Positions 1 to 7,895 of a stretch of DNA of 32,467 bases are shown here, in pieces. A program made the position numbers and the translations under genes. This DNA comes from Sedimenticola sp. (GTDB lineage Bacteria; Pseudomonadota; Gammaproteobacteria; Chromatiales; Chromatiaceae). The stretch spans positions 1 to 32,467 of the forward strand of contig JAPHUE010000052.1 in NCBI GenBank assembly GCA_026196795.1. The letters are read 5' to 3'. Numbering within the stretch: position 1 is the stretch's first letter; each line of letters opens with the position of its first letter. Below the pieces are notes generated by a model that worked only from the letters and a program-made list of their open reading frames with translations, searched no databases and was not told the origin of the DNA.

Positions 1-462
1 GCCCACATCGATCATGCGGGTGCCGCAGGTGAACTCTCAAGACGTTTAAGCATACCCATTGAGGGACCGCATCAAGAGGATAAGTTCTGGATCGATGATT
101 TGGCAGAGCAGGCCAAGATGTTTGGCTTTCCGCCTTCCGAGACCTTTGAGCCGGCCCGTTGGCTGAATCAGGGTGATCGGGTACAGGTCGGCAATCAGGA
201 GCTGGAAGTGCGTCACTGTCCCGGGCATACACCCGGACACGTGGTTTTCTTTAATCCAAAAGAGAAAGTGGCCATTGTCGGGGACGTCTTGTTTAACGGC
301 TCTATTGGGCGCACCGATTTCCCGAAGGGCGATCATGCCACGCTATTGCGTTCAATCCGTGAGCAACTCTGGAGCATGGGCGATGACGTTGAATTTATCT
401 CCGGTCATGGTCCTGTCTCAACCATCGGACATGAACGGACGACCAATCCTTTCCTGAATTAA
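1..462 (+). CDS. MBL-fold metallo-hydrolase, glyoxalase II-like (5' truncated)
   Basis: The reading frame is open from base 1, so the gene begins upstream of the window and the ATG at 100 in the ORF track is internal. The visible 153 residues start in the metal-binding motif (AHIDHAGA, the end of the HxHxDH signature). They continue with CPGHTPGH (third metal histidine), VGDVLF (bridging Asp) and ISGHGP (last histidine), the order seen in the metallo-beta-lactamase fold. The short C-terminus without a separate helical substrate domain fits the small YcbL-type glyoxalase II-like hydrolases rather than full-length GloB. These are cytosolic Zn/Fe hydrolases of thioesters or related substrates; the substrate here is unknown. 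It converges on the aminotransferase downstream. Confidence 0.85.
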   Translation, partial: AHIDHAGAAGELSRRLSIPIEGPHQEDKFWIDDLAEQAKMFGFPPSETFEPARWLNQGDRVQVGNQELEVRHCPGHTPGHVVFFNPKEKVAIVGDVLFNGSIGRTDFPKGDHATLLRSIREQLWSMGDDVEFISGHGPVSTIGHERTTNPFLN

Positions 463-475
463 TGCCTGATTATTG

Positions 476-506
476 ATCACGCCCGGCATTAACCGCTGGG
501 TGTGAT
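476..506. terminator. Hairpin between convergent genes
   Basis: ATCACGCCC and GGGTGTGAT form a 9-bp stem with one G-T wobble and a 13-base loop, between the MBL gene and the convergent aminotransferase. There is no T-run on either side, so it may be a weak or factor-assisted bidirectional terminator. Confidence 0.35.
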
Positions 507-516
507 TAACCTCAGC

Positions 517-1701
517 TCATGCAGACGCCGCCTGTGTACCCCGCTGCTCTCTGTTGACCAAGCTTGCGAGTCTTTGCACACCCTGTTCGATTAATTCAAT
601 CGGGCTGTTGGAGAAGTTGAGTCGCATGCTGTTATTTGACTCACCCTGGGCATAGAAGGCTTCTCCCGGAACAAACGCCACTCCCTGTTCAACGGCCGCA
701 GTAAATAACGCCAGGGTACTCTCATTCGTCGTCAGTGTGGCCCAGATGAACATACCGCCTTCAGGTTTAGTGAACTGCAATGTCTCCGGCATGGTGCGAC
801 TGAGCGCTGATGCCATGATTTCGAGTCGCTCGCCATAGGCGGCGCGAATCTTCTGCAGATGAGGCTTGAGAGCGCCACTTTGCAGAAAATGCAGTACCAG
901 TTGCTGGTCATAACCGCTGGAGTGCAGGTCAGCGGCCTGCTTCAGTTTCTCTACTACCTTAATGATTTCCTGCGGTGCATTGATCCACCCCAGTCGAAGC
1001 GCAGGGGCAATGATTTTGGAGAATGAGCCAAACCGGATAACCCGATCAGGCATCAATGTGTGCAGGCTTGGCAGCATCTCTCCGGTATAACGCAAGGCCG
1101 CATAGGGCGCATCCTCCAGGATCAGGAAGTTGTATTTTTTTGCCAGTGCAACCAATCGCTTCCGACGCTCAAGGGAGTAACTGGTACCCGTTGGGTTTTG
1201 GAAATCGGTCACGGTATAGAAAAAGCCGATAGACTCCTGCTTAACAACTCTTTCGAGTGCCTCAAGGTCAGGTCCCTGATCATCTGAAGGAATACTAACG
1301 AGTTCAGCCTGATTAGCCCGCAATACTTGCAAGGCACCCAGATAGGTCGGGCCTTCCACGACGACTTTCTGGCCCGGATCAATCAGACAGCGAACCACCA
1401 GATCCAGCCCCTGTTGAGAACCAGTGGTAACAATAATATTTTCCCGTTTTGAATCGGTAACGGTCAGATGCTCGGCAATATACTCTCTTAACGGCAACAG
1501 GCCGGCGGTTTCACTGTATTGATAGAGGGCGCTACCCAGATTCTGGTGCATCGCTTGGGCCGCTTGCTTCAGATCTTCCACAGGGAAAAGGGCCGGGTCT
1601 GGCAGGCCGCCAGCAAAAGAGATGATGTGAGGTTGCTGGGTGACAGCGAGAATGTCCCGAATAAACGAGCTGTTAAGATTTTTAGTTCGCTGGGCAAACA
1701 T
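517..1701 (-). CDS. PLP-dependent aminotransferase (2-aminoadipate/aromatic type, fold I)
   Basis: This 394-aa protein has the class I/II aminotransferase pattern: an N-terminal FAGGLPDPALFP segment, a TTGSQQGLDL cofactor-cradle motif, DFQNPTGTS (the Asn of the PLP ring pocket), EDAPYAALRY, and GSFSKIIAPALRLGW with the Schiff-base lysine. The C-terminal MRLNFSNSP carries the conserved arginine that binds the substrate carboxylate. The family includes LysN 2-aminoadipate transaminases and aromatic or branched-chain aminotransferases, and sequence alone does not fix the substrate. It is cytosolic. It is divergent from an AraC-type regulator 109 bp away, which is a plausible controller. An aromatic aminotransferase would supply substrate to the keto-acid decarboxylase at 28.3 kb, but that link is inference. 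Confidence 0.85.
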   Translation of the reverse strand: MFAQRTKNLNSSFIRDILAVTQQPHIISFAGGLPDPALFPVEDLKQAAQAMHQNLGSALYQYSETAGLLPLREYIAEHLTVTDSKRENIIVTTGSQQGLDLVVRCLIDPGQKVVVEGPTYLGALQVLRANQAELVSIPSDDQGPDLEALERVVKQESIGFFYTVTDFQNPTGTSYSLERRKRLVALAKKYNFLILEDAPYAALRYTGEMLPSLHTLMPDRVIRFGSFSKIIAPALRLGWINAPQEIIKVVEKLKQAADLHSSGYDQQLVLHFLQSGALKPHLQKIRAAYGERLEIMASALSRTMPETLQFTKPEGGMFIWATLTTNESTLALFTAAVEQGVAFVPGEAFYAQGESNNSMRLNFSNSPIELIEQGVQRLASLVNREQRGTQAASA

Positions 1702-1810
1702 CCGCTAATCCTCTCCTGGGTTATGGGTTAGTTGAGCATAAGTCAGAGGGGTTAAAAATCATTTGATCGGATGGGGGTATTATTTTGTCTAAATGTGCTA
1801 TTTTTTGCCT

Positions 1811-2737
1811 ATGGGACAACGCAGAAATACATCCTATGAGCATCAGGAGCGCATCAACGAGGCGCTTTATCGTATTCATGCGGATCTTTCTGGGGACCTC
1901 GATATTATCTCTCTGGCACAGCGTGCCTGTTATTCCCCTTACCATTTTCAACGGATTTTTAAACAGATAACCGGTGAGACGGTCCATGATTACGTACGGC
2001 GCTGTCGTCTGGAGTGGGCAGCGAACTTGCTGATCTATAATCCGGATACGGCCATTGTTGAAATTGCCACCGAGTGTGGGTTTCATTCAAATGCCTCCTT
2101 TAATCACGCCTTTAAGGCATTCGTCGGCTGCTCCCCCAGTGTCTGGCGCAGAGAGGGGTATGAGAACCGTAGTCGCAGTCTGAAGGCGCTCTGGTCGGTT
2201 TCTGATACCAATCCTCACCGCAAGTACTATGAAGATACGCTGCGGGAGACAGACCGTCCTGTGTTACCTCCTGTGGTTATAAAACACCTGGCCAGTCAGC
2301 CGGTCGCGTATATCCGGCATATAGGCTATGACCAGGGTATCGGGGAGGTCTGGGCGCGTTTGCTTGACTGGGCGACCGTTCACGATATAGCGGTTGAAAA
2401 GCAGCAGATGATCGCGCTGCATCATAGCAACCCTGATTTGATACCGTTTGAACGATGTCGTTATGTGGCTTGCCTTACTCTACCAAACAAGACCTATCCC
2501 AGTGATGGTGTTGGTGTAATGGAGATACCTGGTGGTTTGCACGCCTGCTGTGAAGCAGAAGGGGTGTTTGGTGATCTGTTGTATTTGATGCGCAACCTTT
2601 ATATGCAGTGGCTCCCCGCCAGTGATTATCAGGCCAGGAGTATTCCACCCCACGCCCGTTATCAGGACAACCACTTTATTAATCAGAGTCGTCGGTTTCG
2701 TTTGACATTCAATATTCCTGTCAGTCGTAAGCGCTGA
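1811..2737 (+). CDS. AraC family regulator with GyrI-like effector domain
   Basis: The protein is 308 aa from this ATG; the ORF track begins at an upstream ATG (1793). Neither start has a clear ribosome site, and I chose 1811 because the conserved helical part begins at once (QERINEALYRIHADL). Residues 10-105 hold two helix-turn-helix motifs typical of AraC/XylS (LAQRACYSPYHFQRIFKQ and IATECGFHSNASFNHAFK). Residues from about 150 to the end resemble the GyrI/SbmC-like small-molecule binding fold, with VAYIRHIGYDQGIGEVWARL and a YVACLTLP stretch. This order (DNA-binding first, GyrI-like last) is the Rob/SoxS-related GyrI architecture that often responds to drugs or cationic ligands. It diverges from the aminotransferase gene. 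Confidence 0.85.
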   Translation: MGQRRNTSYEHQERINEALYRIHADLSGDLDIISLAQRACYSPYHFQRIFKQITGETVHDYVRRCRLEWAANLLIYNPDTAIVEIATECGFHSNASFNHAFKAFVGCSPSVWRREGYENRSRSLKALWSVSDTNPHRKYYEDTLRETDRPVLPPVVIKHLASQPVAYIRHIGYDQGIGEVWARLLDWATVHDIAVEKQQMIALHHSNPDLIPFERCRYVACLTLPNKTYPSDGVGVMEIPGGLHACCEAEGVFGDLLYLMRNLYMQWLPASDYQARSIPPHARYQDNHFINQSRRFRLTFNIPVSRKR

Positions 2738-2847
2738 TAATAGACGGTCATTCAGGTAATAATAGTCATCTCTGGTCTTCGGTTTTGCCGATGTGCGGAC
2801 TCGTTTTCAATTGATTGAGTGATATACATCATGAAGCTAGACGAGTG

Positions 2848-4251
2848 ATGCCCAGTTTGCTGGACAGTAGAAAGGTGAATATCTATTCTAGAGTTGCGAT
2901 GAGAACGTTTAACGCCCTGTTAATCAGCGTGATTCTCTCCATTCTAATTGGTGGTGTCCTCTTTGTGACTGTTTTTCCTCAAGGTCAATGGGTTCACTAT
3001 CCGCTCCATGCCTTTGTTGAAGGTCTCGGTACCTTTATTGCGCTGCTGATTGCCGTTCTGATTTTCATGTTGCGGATTTATGATCGCCTGCCTGTGCGCT
3101 ATGTCTGGATTGTTTCTGCATTGATGGGCATGGGTGTACTGGATGGTTTTCATGCCATCTCTCAAGACACGCAAAGTTTTATATGGCTTCACTCATTAGC
3201 CATGCTAATTGGTGGTTTCATATTCTCATGTATCTGGTTGCCGGATGCGATCGCACAGCGAGGATATGAACGACAGTTGCCGATTATTGTTTTTGTTCTT
3301 GCTGTTCTGGCTGGCGCGACCTCTTTAGTGTTCTCTTCTTCACTGCCCTTAATGAGTCATGGTTCGGAATTTTCGCCCTTGGCACGAACCATAAACCTGA
3401 CTGCCGGTGGCTTTTTCTTTGTCGCATCGGCTTACTTTCTGTTGCAGTATCAGCAGACCAGAATTCGGGATAACAGCATTTTTGCCAGTCACTGCCTGTT
3501 GTTTGGTTTTTCAGGCATGCTGTTTGAATTCTCAACGCCTTGGGATGGTGTCTGGTGGTGTTGGCATATCCTACGCTTTGCCGCTTATGCACTGGTTCTC
3601 TATTACTTCTTTATGCTCTCTCATGCCGAGGAGCGCCAACTGCAAATGCTGAATATTGAGTTGGAAGATCAAGTTGTCCAGCGAACCCTGCAGTTAAGTA
3701 ATGAGCTTAAAGAGCGTGAACGGATAGAGAAAGAGCTGAAACATCTGGCGACCCATGATCCCCTGACGGGTCTGTATAACCGTAATGAGCTGGAAAGAAG
3801 AATTACTGATGATCTAGAGCGTGCTAACCGTTATGTACATCCACTCTCCATCTTTATGGTGGATATCGACCATTTCAAAGAGATCAATGACCGCTACGGC
3901 CATGGAGGTGGTGACAGGGTATTGCGTAGTATGGCTTTTGAACTGGAGAGCTCTTTACGTAAAACTGACTATGTCGCCCGGTTTGGTGGCGAAGAGTTTC
4001 TTGTCGTATTACCTGAAACGTCCCATTCCTGGGCGGTAGAATTGGGTGAACGTCTGCTCCACAGAATCGCTAACCATGAAGCAAGGCTCGGAGATGAAAA
4101 TGTAGCCCTGACTATCAGCATTGGTGTAGCCAGTTATCCTGATATCGCTACGACCTGGAGCGATTTGCTTGATGCCGCCGATACAGCCATGTACCAGGCC
4201 AAGCATGACGGTCGTAATTGCCTTAGATCAGCACAGAAAGCGATTTGCTAA
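2848..4251 (+). CDS. Membrane-anchored diguanylate cyclase (GGDEF)
   Basis: The protein makes the second messenger c-di-GMP from two GTP. An N-terminal region of about 250 residues has roughly seven hydrophobic helices with conserved-looking polar spots (HAFVEG, GVLDGFHAIS), similar in style to MASE-type membrane sensor domains such as MASE3. A coiled linker (ELEDQVVQRTLQLSNELKER) leads to the GGDEF domain, with DPLTGLYNR, DIDHFKEINDRYGH and the active-site loop GGEEF. RKTD lies five residues before GGEEF, so the RxxD inhibitory I-site is intact and product feedback is expected. The ORF track start at 2815 is a TTG without a ribosome site; the ATG at 2848 or 2899 is more likely. No EAL domain is present. 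Confidence 0.88.
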   Translation: MPSLLDSRKVNIYSRVAMRTFNALLISVILSILIGGVLFVTVFPQGQWVHYPLHAFVEGLGTFIALLIAVLIFMLRIYDRLPVRYVWIVSALMGMGVLDGFHAISQDTQSFIWLHSLAMLIGGFIFSCIWLPDAIAQRGYERQLPIIVFVLAVLAGATSLVFSSSLPLMSHGSEFSPLARTINLTAGGFFFVASAYFLLQYQQTRIRDNSIFASHCLLFGFSGMLFEFSTPWDGVWWCWHILRFAAYALVLYYFFMLSHAEERQLQMLNIELEDQVVQRTLQLSNELKERERIEKELKHLATHDPLTGLYNRNELERRITDDLERANRYVHPLSIFMVDIDHFKEINDRYGHGGGDRVLRSMAFELESSLRKTDYVARFGGEEFLVVLPETSHSWAVELGERLLHRIANHEARLGDENVALTISIGVASYPDIATTWSDLLDAADTAMYQAKHDGRNCLRSAQKAIC

Positions 4252-5184
4252 TCAGGGTGTGGACGCGGCCAGTTTTCTTGCAAGGGAGTCCCGCTTCATC
4301 TGATTTCTGGAGTCCACGCTAAAGATGATTAATCCTAACCAGATGAGTGAGAAGGTGATCAGGTGCGGTATTGAAAAAGGCTCATTAAACAGAAACACCG
4401 CGAGTAGAAACTGAACGGTTGGATTCAGATATTGCAAAAGACCAACGGTGCCAAGCCTAAGTCGTTTTGAGGCTGATGTGAACAGGATCAGGGGTAGGGC
4501 GGTCATTAGGCCTGACCCAATGAGCAACAGATCAAAGCCGATGTTCAGGGTGCCAAAAACCAGCTCGCCATCCCTATGTAGTAGCCAGAGATAACACAGT
4601 GCAACGGGTGTAAGAAATAGGCATTCCATGGTGAGACCCACCAGTGCGCTCACATTGACCTTCTTTCTTACTAGGCTGTAAAACCCAAAGGATATAGCCA
4701 GCAATAACGCGATCCAGGGGAGCTGTTGAATCGCCACGAGCAGGTTTAGTACGCCCAAGCAGACCAGAACCAACGAGATGACCTGGCTGCGGCTTAGCCG
4801 TTCATCCAGAAACAGACGGCCGAGCAGTACCATCACGATGGGCATGATGAAGTAACCCATACTGGCTTCGAGGGCCTTTTCGTTATTTACCGCCCAGATA
4901 AAACCCAGCCAGTTCACTGAGACCAGAATAGAGCTGATCAGCAGGATGAGGAGAAGCTTGCGGTTGGAGAAGAGCCGAATGAAGATTCTTACCTGACCCG
5001 TCGTGCCAACTAGAATCAACGTAAACAGTAATGACCAGATGGCGCGATGGGCGATGATCTCTAACGCAGGCGCATCACCTATTACCCGATAGTAAAGTGG
5101 TGAGAATCCCCAAATAAGAAACGCACCTAACGCACTGGCGACGCCAATTTTTATTGAGCAATCAGATTCAGCGGAGTGGGGCAT
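4252..5184 (-). CDS. rarD: RarD-type EamA/DMT permease (copy 1)
   Basis: This 310-aa inner-membrane protein has about ten hydrophobic helices made of two EamA repeats. RarD hallmarks are visible: GAFLIWGFSPLYYRVIG, EIIAHRAIWSLLF, SVNWLGFIWAVNNEKALEAS, SMGYFIMPI and GLLQYLNPTVQFLLAVF. Members of the drug/metabolite transporter superfamily export small metabolites, often amino acids; the original RarD link to chloramphenicol is not evidence of substrate here. It ends exactly where the cyclase gene ends on the other strand. A paralogue lies at 6862-7782 and an Lrp regulator at 5272-5739 on the same strand just upstream, so co-transcription with Lrp is possible (87-bp gap). Confidence 0.88.
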   Translation of the reverse strand: MPHSAESDCSIKIGVASALGAFLIWGFSPLYYRVIGDAPALEIIAHRAIWSLLFTLILVGTTGQVRIFIRLFSNRKLLLILLISSILVSVNWLGFIWAVNNEKALEASMGYFIMPIVMVLLGRLFLDERLSRSQVISLVLVCLGVLNLLVAIQQLPWIALLLAISFGFYSLVRKKVNVSALVGLTMECLFLTPVALCYLWLLHRDGELVFGTLNIGFDLLLIGSGLMTALPLILFTSASKRLRLGTVGLLQYLNPTVQFLLAVFLFNEPFSIPHLITFSLIWLGLIIFSVDSRNQMKRDSLARKLAASTP

Positions 5185-5271
5185 GGCTCAGGCAGTCCAG
5201 ATAGGGTGTCAGTTTCGAATGTAACCGTTCGATAATGATGAGGCAACCTATCCCGCCTTTTAATCGTGGAA

Positions 5272-5739
5272 TTAGAGCTTAACGGCTGTTTCGAACTTTA
5301 CCCGCTCCAGGGAAATAAGACTGCGGAATTTCCGTAAATTGGTTTGGGTATAAAGCACTTTGTGGGTAAAAGCATCATAGGTCTGCATGTCTGGAACTGA
5401 TACCACCAGGATAAAATCCACCTCGCCGGTCACCGCATAGCATTGGGTGACTTCGGGGGAGGCCACTATCGCCTTTCGAAATTGGGCGGCCAGTTCCAGG
5501 TGATCCCGCTCCATCTCCACTTCAACAATAATATTGATCTTATGCCCTGAGATCTGTGGATCAACCAGGGATACGTCATCTGTAATGACCTTTTCATCTC
5601 GCAGTCGTTTGACCCGTCGCAGGCAGGCCGGCGGGGAGAGTCCGACCTGTTCGGCAAGTTTTATGTTGCTGATTTGATTGTTTTTTTGTAATTGATTGAG
5701 GATTCGCCCATCAATCCGGTCAAGTGTGTGAGATGCCAT
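5272..5739 (-). CDS. Lrp/AsnC family transcriptional regulator (copy 1)
   Basis: The 155-aa protein has the usual two-part structure. An N-terminal winged helix-turn-helix (RIDGRILNQLQKNNQISNIKLAEQ, then GLSPPACLRRVKRL) is followed by a C-terminal RAM ligand-binding domain (VEVEMERDHLELAAQF, VTQCYAVTGEVDFILVVSVPDM). Family members form dimers to octamers and bind amino acids. It lies between a RarD permease on the same strand and a divergent membrane protein plus second RarD, the arrangement expected of a local regulator of amino-acid export. I see no good Shine-Dalgarno before the ATG at 5739; the region is very AT-rich. Confidence 0.9.
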   Translation of the reverse strand: MASHTLDRIDGRILNQLQKNNQISNIKLAEQVGLSPPACLRRVKRLRDEKVITDDVSLVDPQISGHKINIIVEVEMERDHLELAAQFRKAIVASPEVTQCYAVTGEVDFILVVSVPDMQTYDAFTHKVLYTQTNLRKFRSLISLERVKFETAVKL

Positions 5740-5899
5740 GATTAATAATATTCAATAAAAGTTTTAAAAAATGGAATTAAATAACAGAATTATAAAAAAT
5801 AAAAAATATAAGTCCATTGTATCTAGATTAAACGAAATCATAGCAGAATTAGATTGATTACAATATCAACCAGACAAATTAACCTTATTGGGACGCTGC
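5740..5899. promoter_or_regulatory. AT-rich divergent promoter region, lrp / gate-protein gene
   Basis: This 160-bp spacer between the divergent Lrp gene and the membrane protein gene is far richer in A+T than its surroundings, with several A-tracts (TTTTAAAAAA, ATAAAAAATAAAAAATA). Such DNA is typical of Lrp-type binding and of curved promoters. A short dyad, TTGAT-N6-ATCAA, lies near 5853-5868. Exact promoter boxes are not clear. Confidence 0.4.
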
Positions 5900-6865
5900 A
5901 TGAAAAACTGGTTTAAAGAGCTGCTGAAGGATATCTATCAGGTAACCTCCACCCTGTTCAAAATCATGATCCCCACCTTGTTGCTGGTAAAGCTTCTGGA
6001 AGAGAGTGGGGGCGTCGCAGTAATTGCCTGGCTGCTGGGGCCTGTAATGGCTTGGGTAGGGCTTCCCGAAAGTATGGGGTTGGTCTGGGCTACCACGTTG
6101 CTCACCAATATCTACACGGGCATGATCATCTTCTTCAATGTCGCTCAAACAGAGACACTCACTGTTGCCCAGGTGACCGTGATCGGCACCATGATGCTGA
6201 TTGCGCATACTTTGCCTATTGAAGCGCGTATTGCCCAGAAAGCAGGGGTCAGGCTCGGTGTAACCCTGCTGATTCGTCTCTCAAGTGCACTGGTACTGGG
6301 TTTTATTCTGCATCATCTGTATGGCTGGGGTGGTTGGTTGCAACAGCCCAATCAACTGCTTTGGTCACCTGGCGTGGTTGATCACTCACTGTCGGCCTGG
6401 TTGCTCAGTCAGCTTAAAAGTCTTGGCATGATTGTGGTGATCATCTCTGTTCTGCTTACAACACTCAAGTTGCTGCGACTGTTACACATTGAGCGCCTGC
6501 TTCACTGGTTACTACAGCCGCTTTTAAGGATGCTGGGGATTGGTCCCACGGCTACCACTATTACAATTGTTGGCTTTACCCTGGGTTTGGCCTTTGGTGG
6601 TGGCTTGTTGATAAAAGAGGCTCAGGCTGGGCATGTACCTTACCGTGATGTCTTCAGTGCCATGACCCTGCTGGCGCTTTGTCACAGCGTGATTGAGGAT
6701 ACCTTGCTAATTCTTCTTCTGGGTGCAGATCTCAGCGGTATTCTCTGGATGCGTCTGTTGTTTGGTTTCCTGGTAGTGGCTTTTGCCAGCCGCTTGTTGC
6801 GTCGAAGTAGTGAGCGTTTTCACCGGCGTTTTCTGGTTCGTGAACTGGAGGTGGCCAAGCCATGA
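5900..6865 (+). CDS. Nucleoside-recognition/gate-domain membrane protein
   Basis: The protein is 321 aa from the ATG at 5900, which follows a GGGAC ribosome-site candidate; the ORF track begins at a TTG four codons earlier. It has about eight hydrophobic helices in two halves, each with a conserved polar motif: WATTLLTNIYTGMIIFFNV with AHTLPIEARIAQKAG in the first, and FGGGLLIKEAQAGHV with LLALCHSVIEDTLLILLLG in the second. This matches the nucleoside-recognition 'Gate' family (PF07670), whose members include SpmA/SpmB-like and YjiG/YjiH-like proteins. The substrate is unknown. Its last codons overlap the start of the following RarD gene by four bases (ATGA), so the two are translationally coupled. 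Confidence 0.75.
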   Translation: MKNWFKELLKDIYQVTSTLFKIMIPTLLLVKLLEESGGVAVIAWLLGPVMAWVGLPESMGLVWATTLLTNIYTGMIIFFNVAQTETLTVAQVTVIGTMMLIAHTLPIEARIAQKAGVRLGVTLLIRLSSALVLGFILHHLYGWGGWLQQPNQLLWSPGVVDHSLSAWLLSQLKSLGMIVVIISVLLTTLKLLRLLHIERLLHWLLQPLLRMLGIGPTATTITIVGFTLGLAFGGGLLIKEAQAGHVPYRDVFSAMTLLALCHSVIEDTLLILLLGADLSGILWMRLLFGFLVVAFASRLLRRSSERFHRRFLVRELEVAKP

Positions 6866-7782
6866 GTCCTGCTCAATCTGATCATAATGAGGCGCGCACA
6901 GGTTTTATTTACGGGTTGCTTGCATTCGGTATGTGGGGCTTTGGTCCTGTCTACTTCAAGGCTGTTGCAACCGTCTCTCCTGCAGAAGTGCTGGCGCACC
7001 GGGTTATCTGGTCAGTAGTGCTTTTGTTGATGATGATCACGTGGCAACAGCAGTGGGGTGCCTTAAAAAACCTGTTTTCTAATCTGAGACATGTGGGCTG
7101 GTTATTGGTAACAGCCTTGCTGGTGGCGGCAAACTGGTTGACCTTTATCGATGCTGTTACCCGGGGTGATATTGTAGCGGCCAGTATGGGTTACTTCATT
7201 ATTCCACTGTTCAGTGTGCTGCTAGGGGTACTGTTTTTCAGTGAACGCCTGAGATACATTCAGATGTTGGCTATATTGCTGGCCTTGTGTGGAGTAGTAA
7301 ATGAAGTGATCACCCTGGGTGAATTGCCACTTATTGCGCTCACATTGGCGGTGACGTTTGGACTCTATGGTTTGATTAGGAAGAAAATTGCTGTCGATCC
7401 GCTGCTGGGGCTCAGTGTGGAGACCCTGCTTTTGTCACCCTTTGCACTGTTGTATCTCTACTGGTTGGATGTCACTGGTGAGCTGGGCTTCGGATCGAAC
7501 GTGGTTTCAATGGACTTGCTGCTGATGTTGGGTGGTCTGGTGACCACATTGCCACTTGTCTGCTTTGCTGCCGCCGCTAACCGATTATCAATGACCACAG
7601 TGGGGGTACTACACTATCTGGCGCCCAGCATCACATTTCTCTTGGCCATCTATCTTTATAATGAGCCCTTTGTTGGCCACCAGATGATCACATTTGGTTT
7701 TATCTGGACGGCATTGGCCATCTTCTCCTGGGAAGGGTGGTTAAATCAGCGAAAGGTCGTATTGGCACTTCAAGGGGGTTGA
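6862..7782 (+). CDS. rarD: RarD-type EamA/DMT permease (copy 2)
   Basis: The protein is 306 aa with ten predicted helices and all RarD-family signatures: GLLAFGMWGFGPVYFKAV, EVLAHRVIWSVVLL, NWLTFIDAVTRGDIVAAS, SMGYFIIPLFSVLLG, RKKIAVDPLLGLSVE and GVLHYLAPSITFLLAIYLYNEPF. It aligns along its length with the RarD at 4252-5184, so the two are paralogues, though clearly diverged. It starts inside the stop of the gate-domain gene (ATGA overlap), indicating a two-gene operon, and is followed by a strong terminator. Export of a metabolite sensed by the nearby Lrp regulator is a reasonable inference; the substrate is not visible in the sequence. Confidence 0.88.
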   Translation: MSPAQSDHNEARTGFIYGLLAFGMWGFGPVYFKAVATVSPAEVLAHRVIWSVVLLLMMITWQQQWGALKNLFSNLRHVGWLLVTALLVAANWLTFIDAVTRGDIVAASMGYFIIPLFSVLLGVLFFSERLRYIQMLAILLALCGVVNEVITLGELPLIALTLAVTFGLYGLIRKKIAVDPLLGLSVETLLLSPFALLYLYWLDVTGELGFGSNVVSMDLLLMLGGLVTTLPLVCFAAAANRLSMTTVGVLHYLAPSITFLLAIYLYNEPFVGHQMITFGFIWTALAIFSWEGWLNQRKVVLALQGG

Positions 7783-7803
7783 GACTAAATACCCCGTTTT
7801 TTG

Positions 7804-7835
7804 AAAAATGGCGCTGTAAAGCGCCATTTTTTATT
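7804..7835 (+). terminator. Rho-independent terminator after rarD copy 2
   Basis: A perfect 12-bp stem AAAAATGGCGCT / AGCGCCATTTTT with a GTAA loop runs into a T-rich tail, 21 bp after the rarD stop codon. Confidence 0.92.
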
Positions 7836-7895
7836 AAACTCAGCTCACTATGCTGCCGATAGCTTATTAAATGAGCCTGGGTCCATGAGGGGATA

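Noticed and set aside
5740-5899. Possible origin-like or AT-rich mobile end region
   Set aside because: No DnaA-box cluster or terminal repeats seen; an AT-rich divergent promoter next to an Lrp gene explains it.
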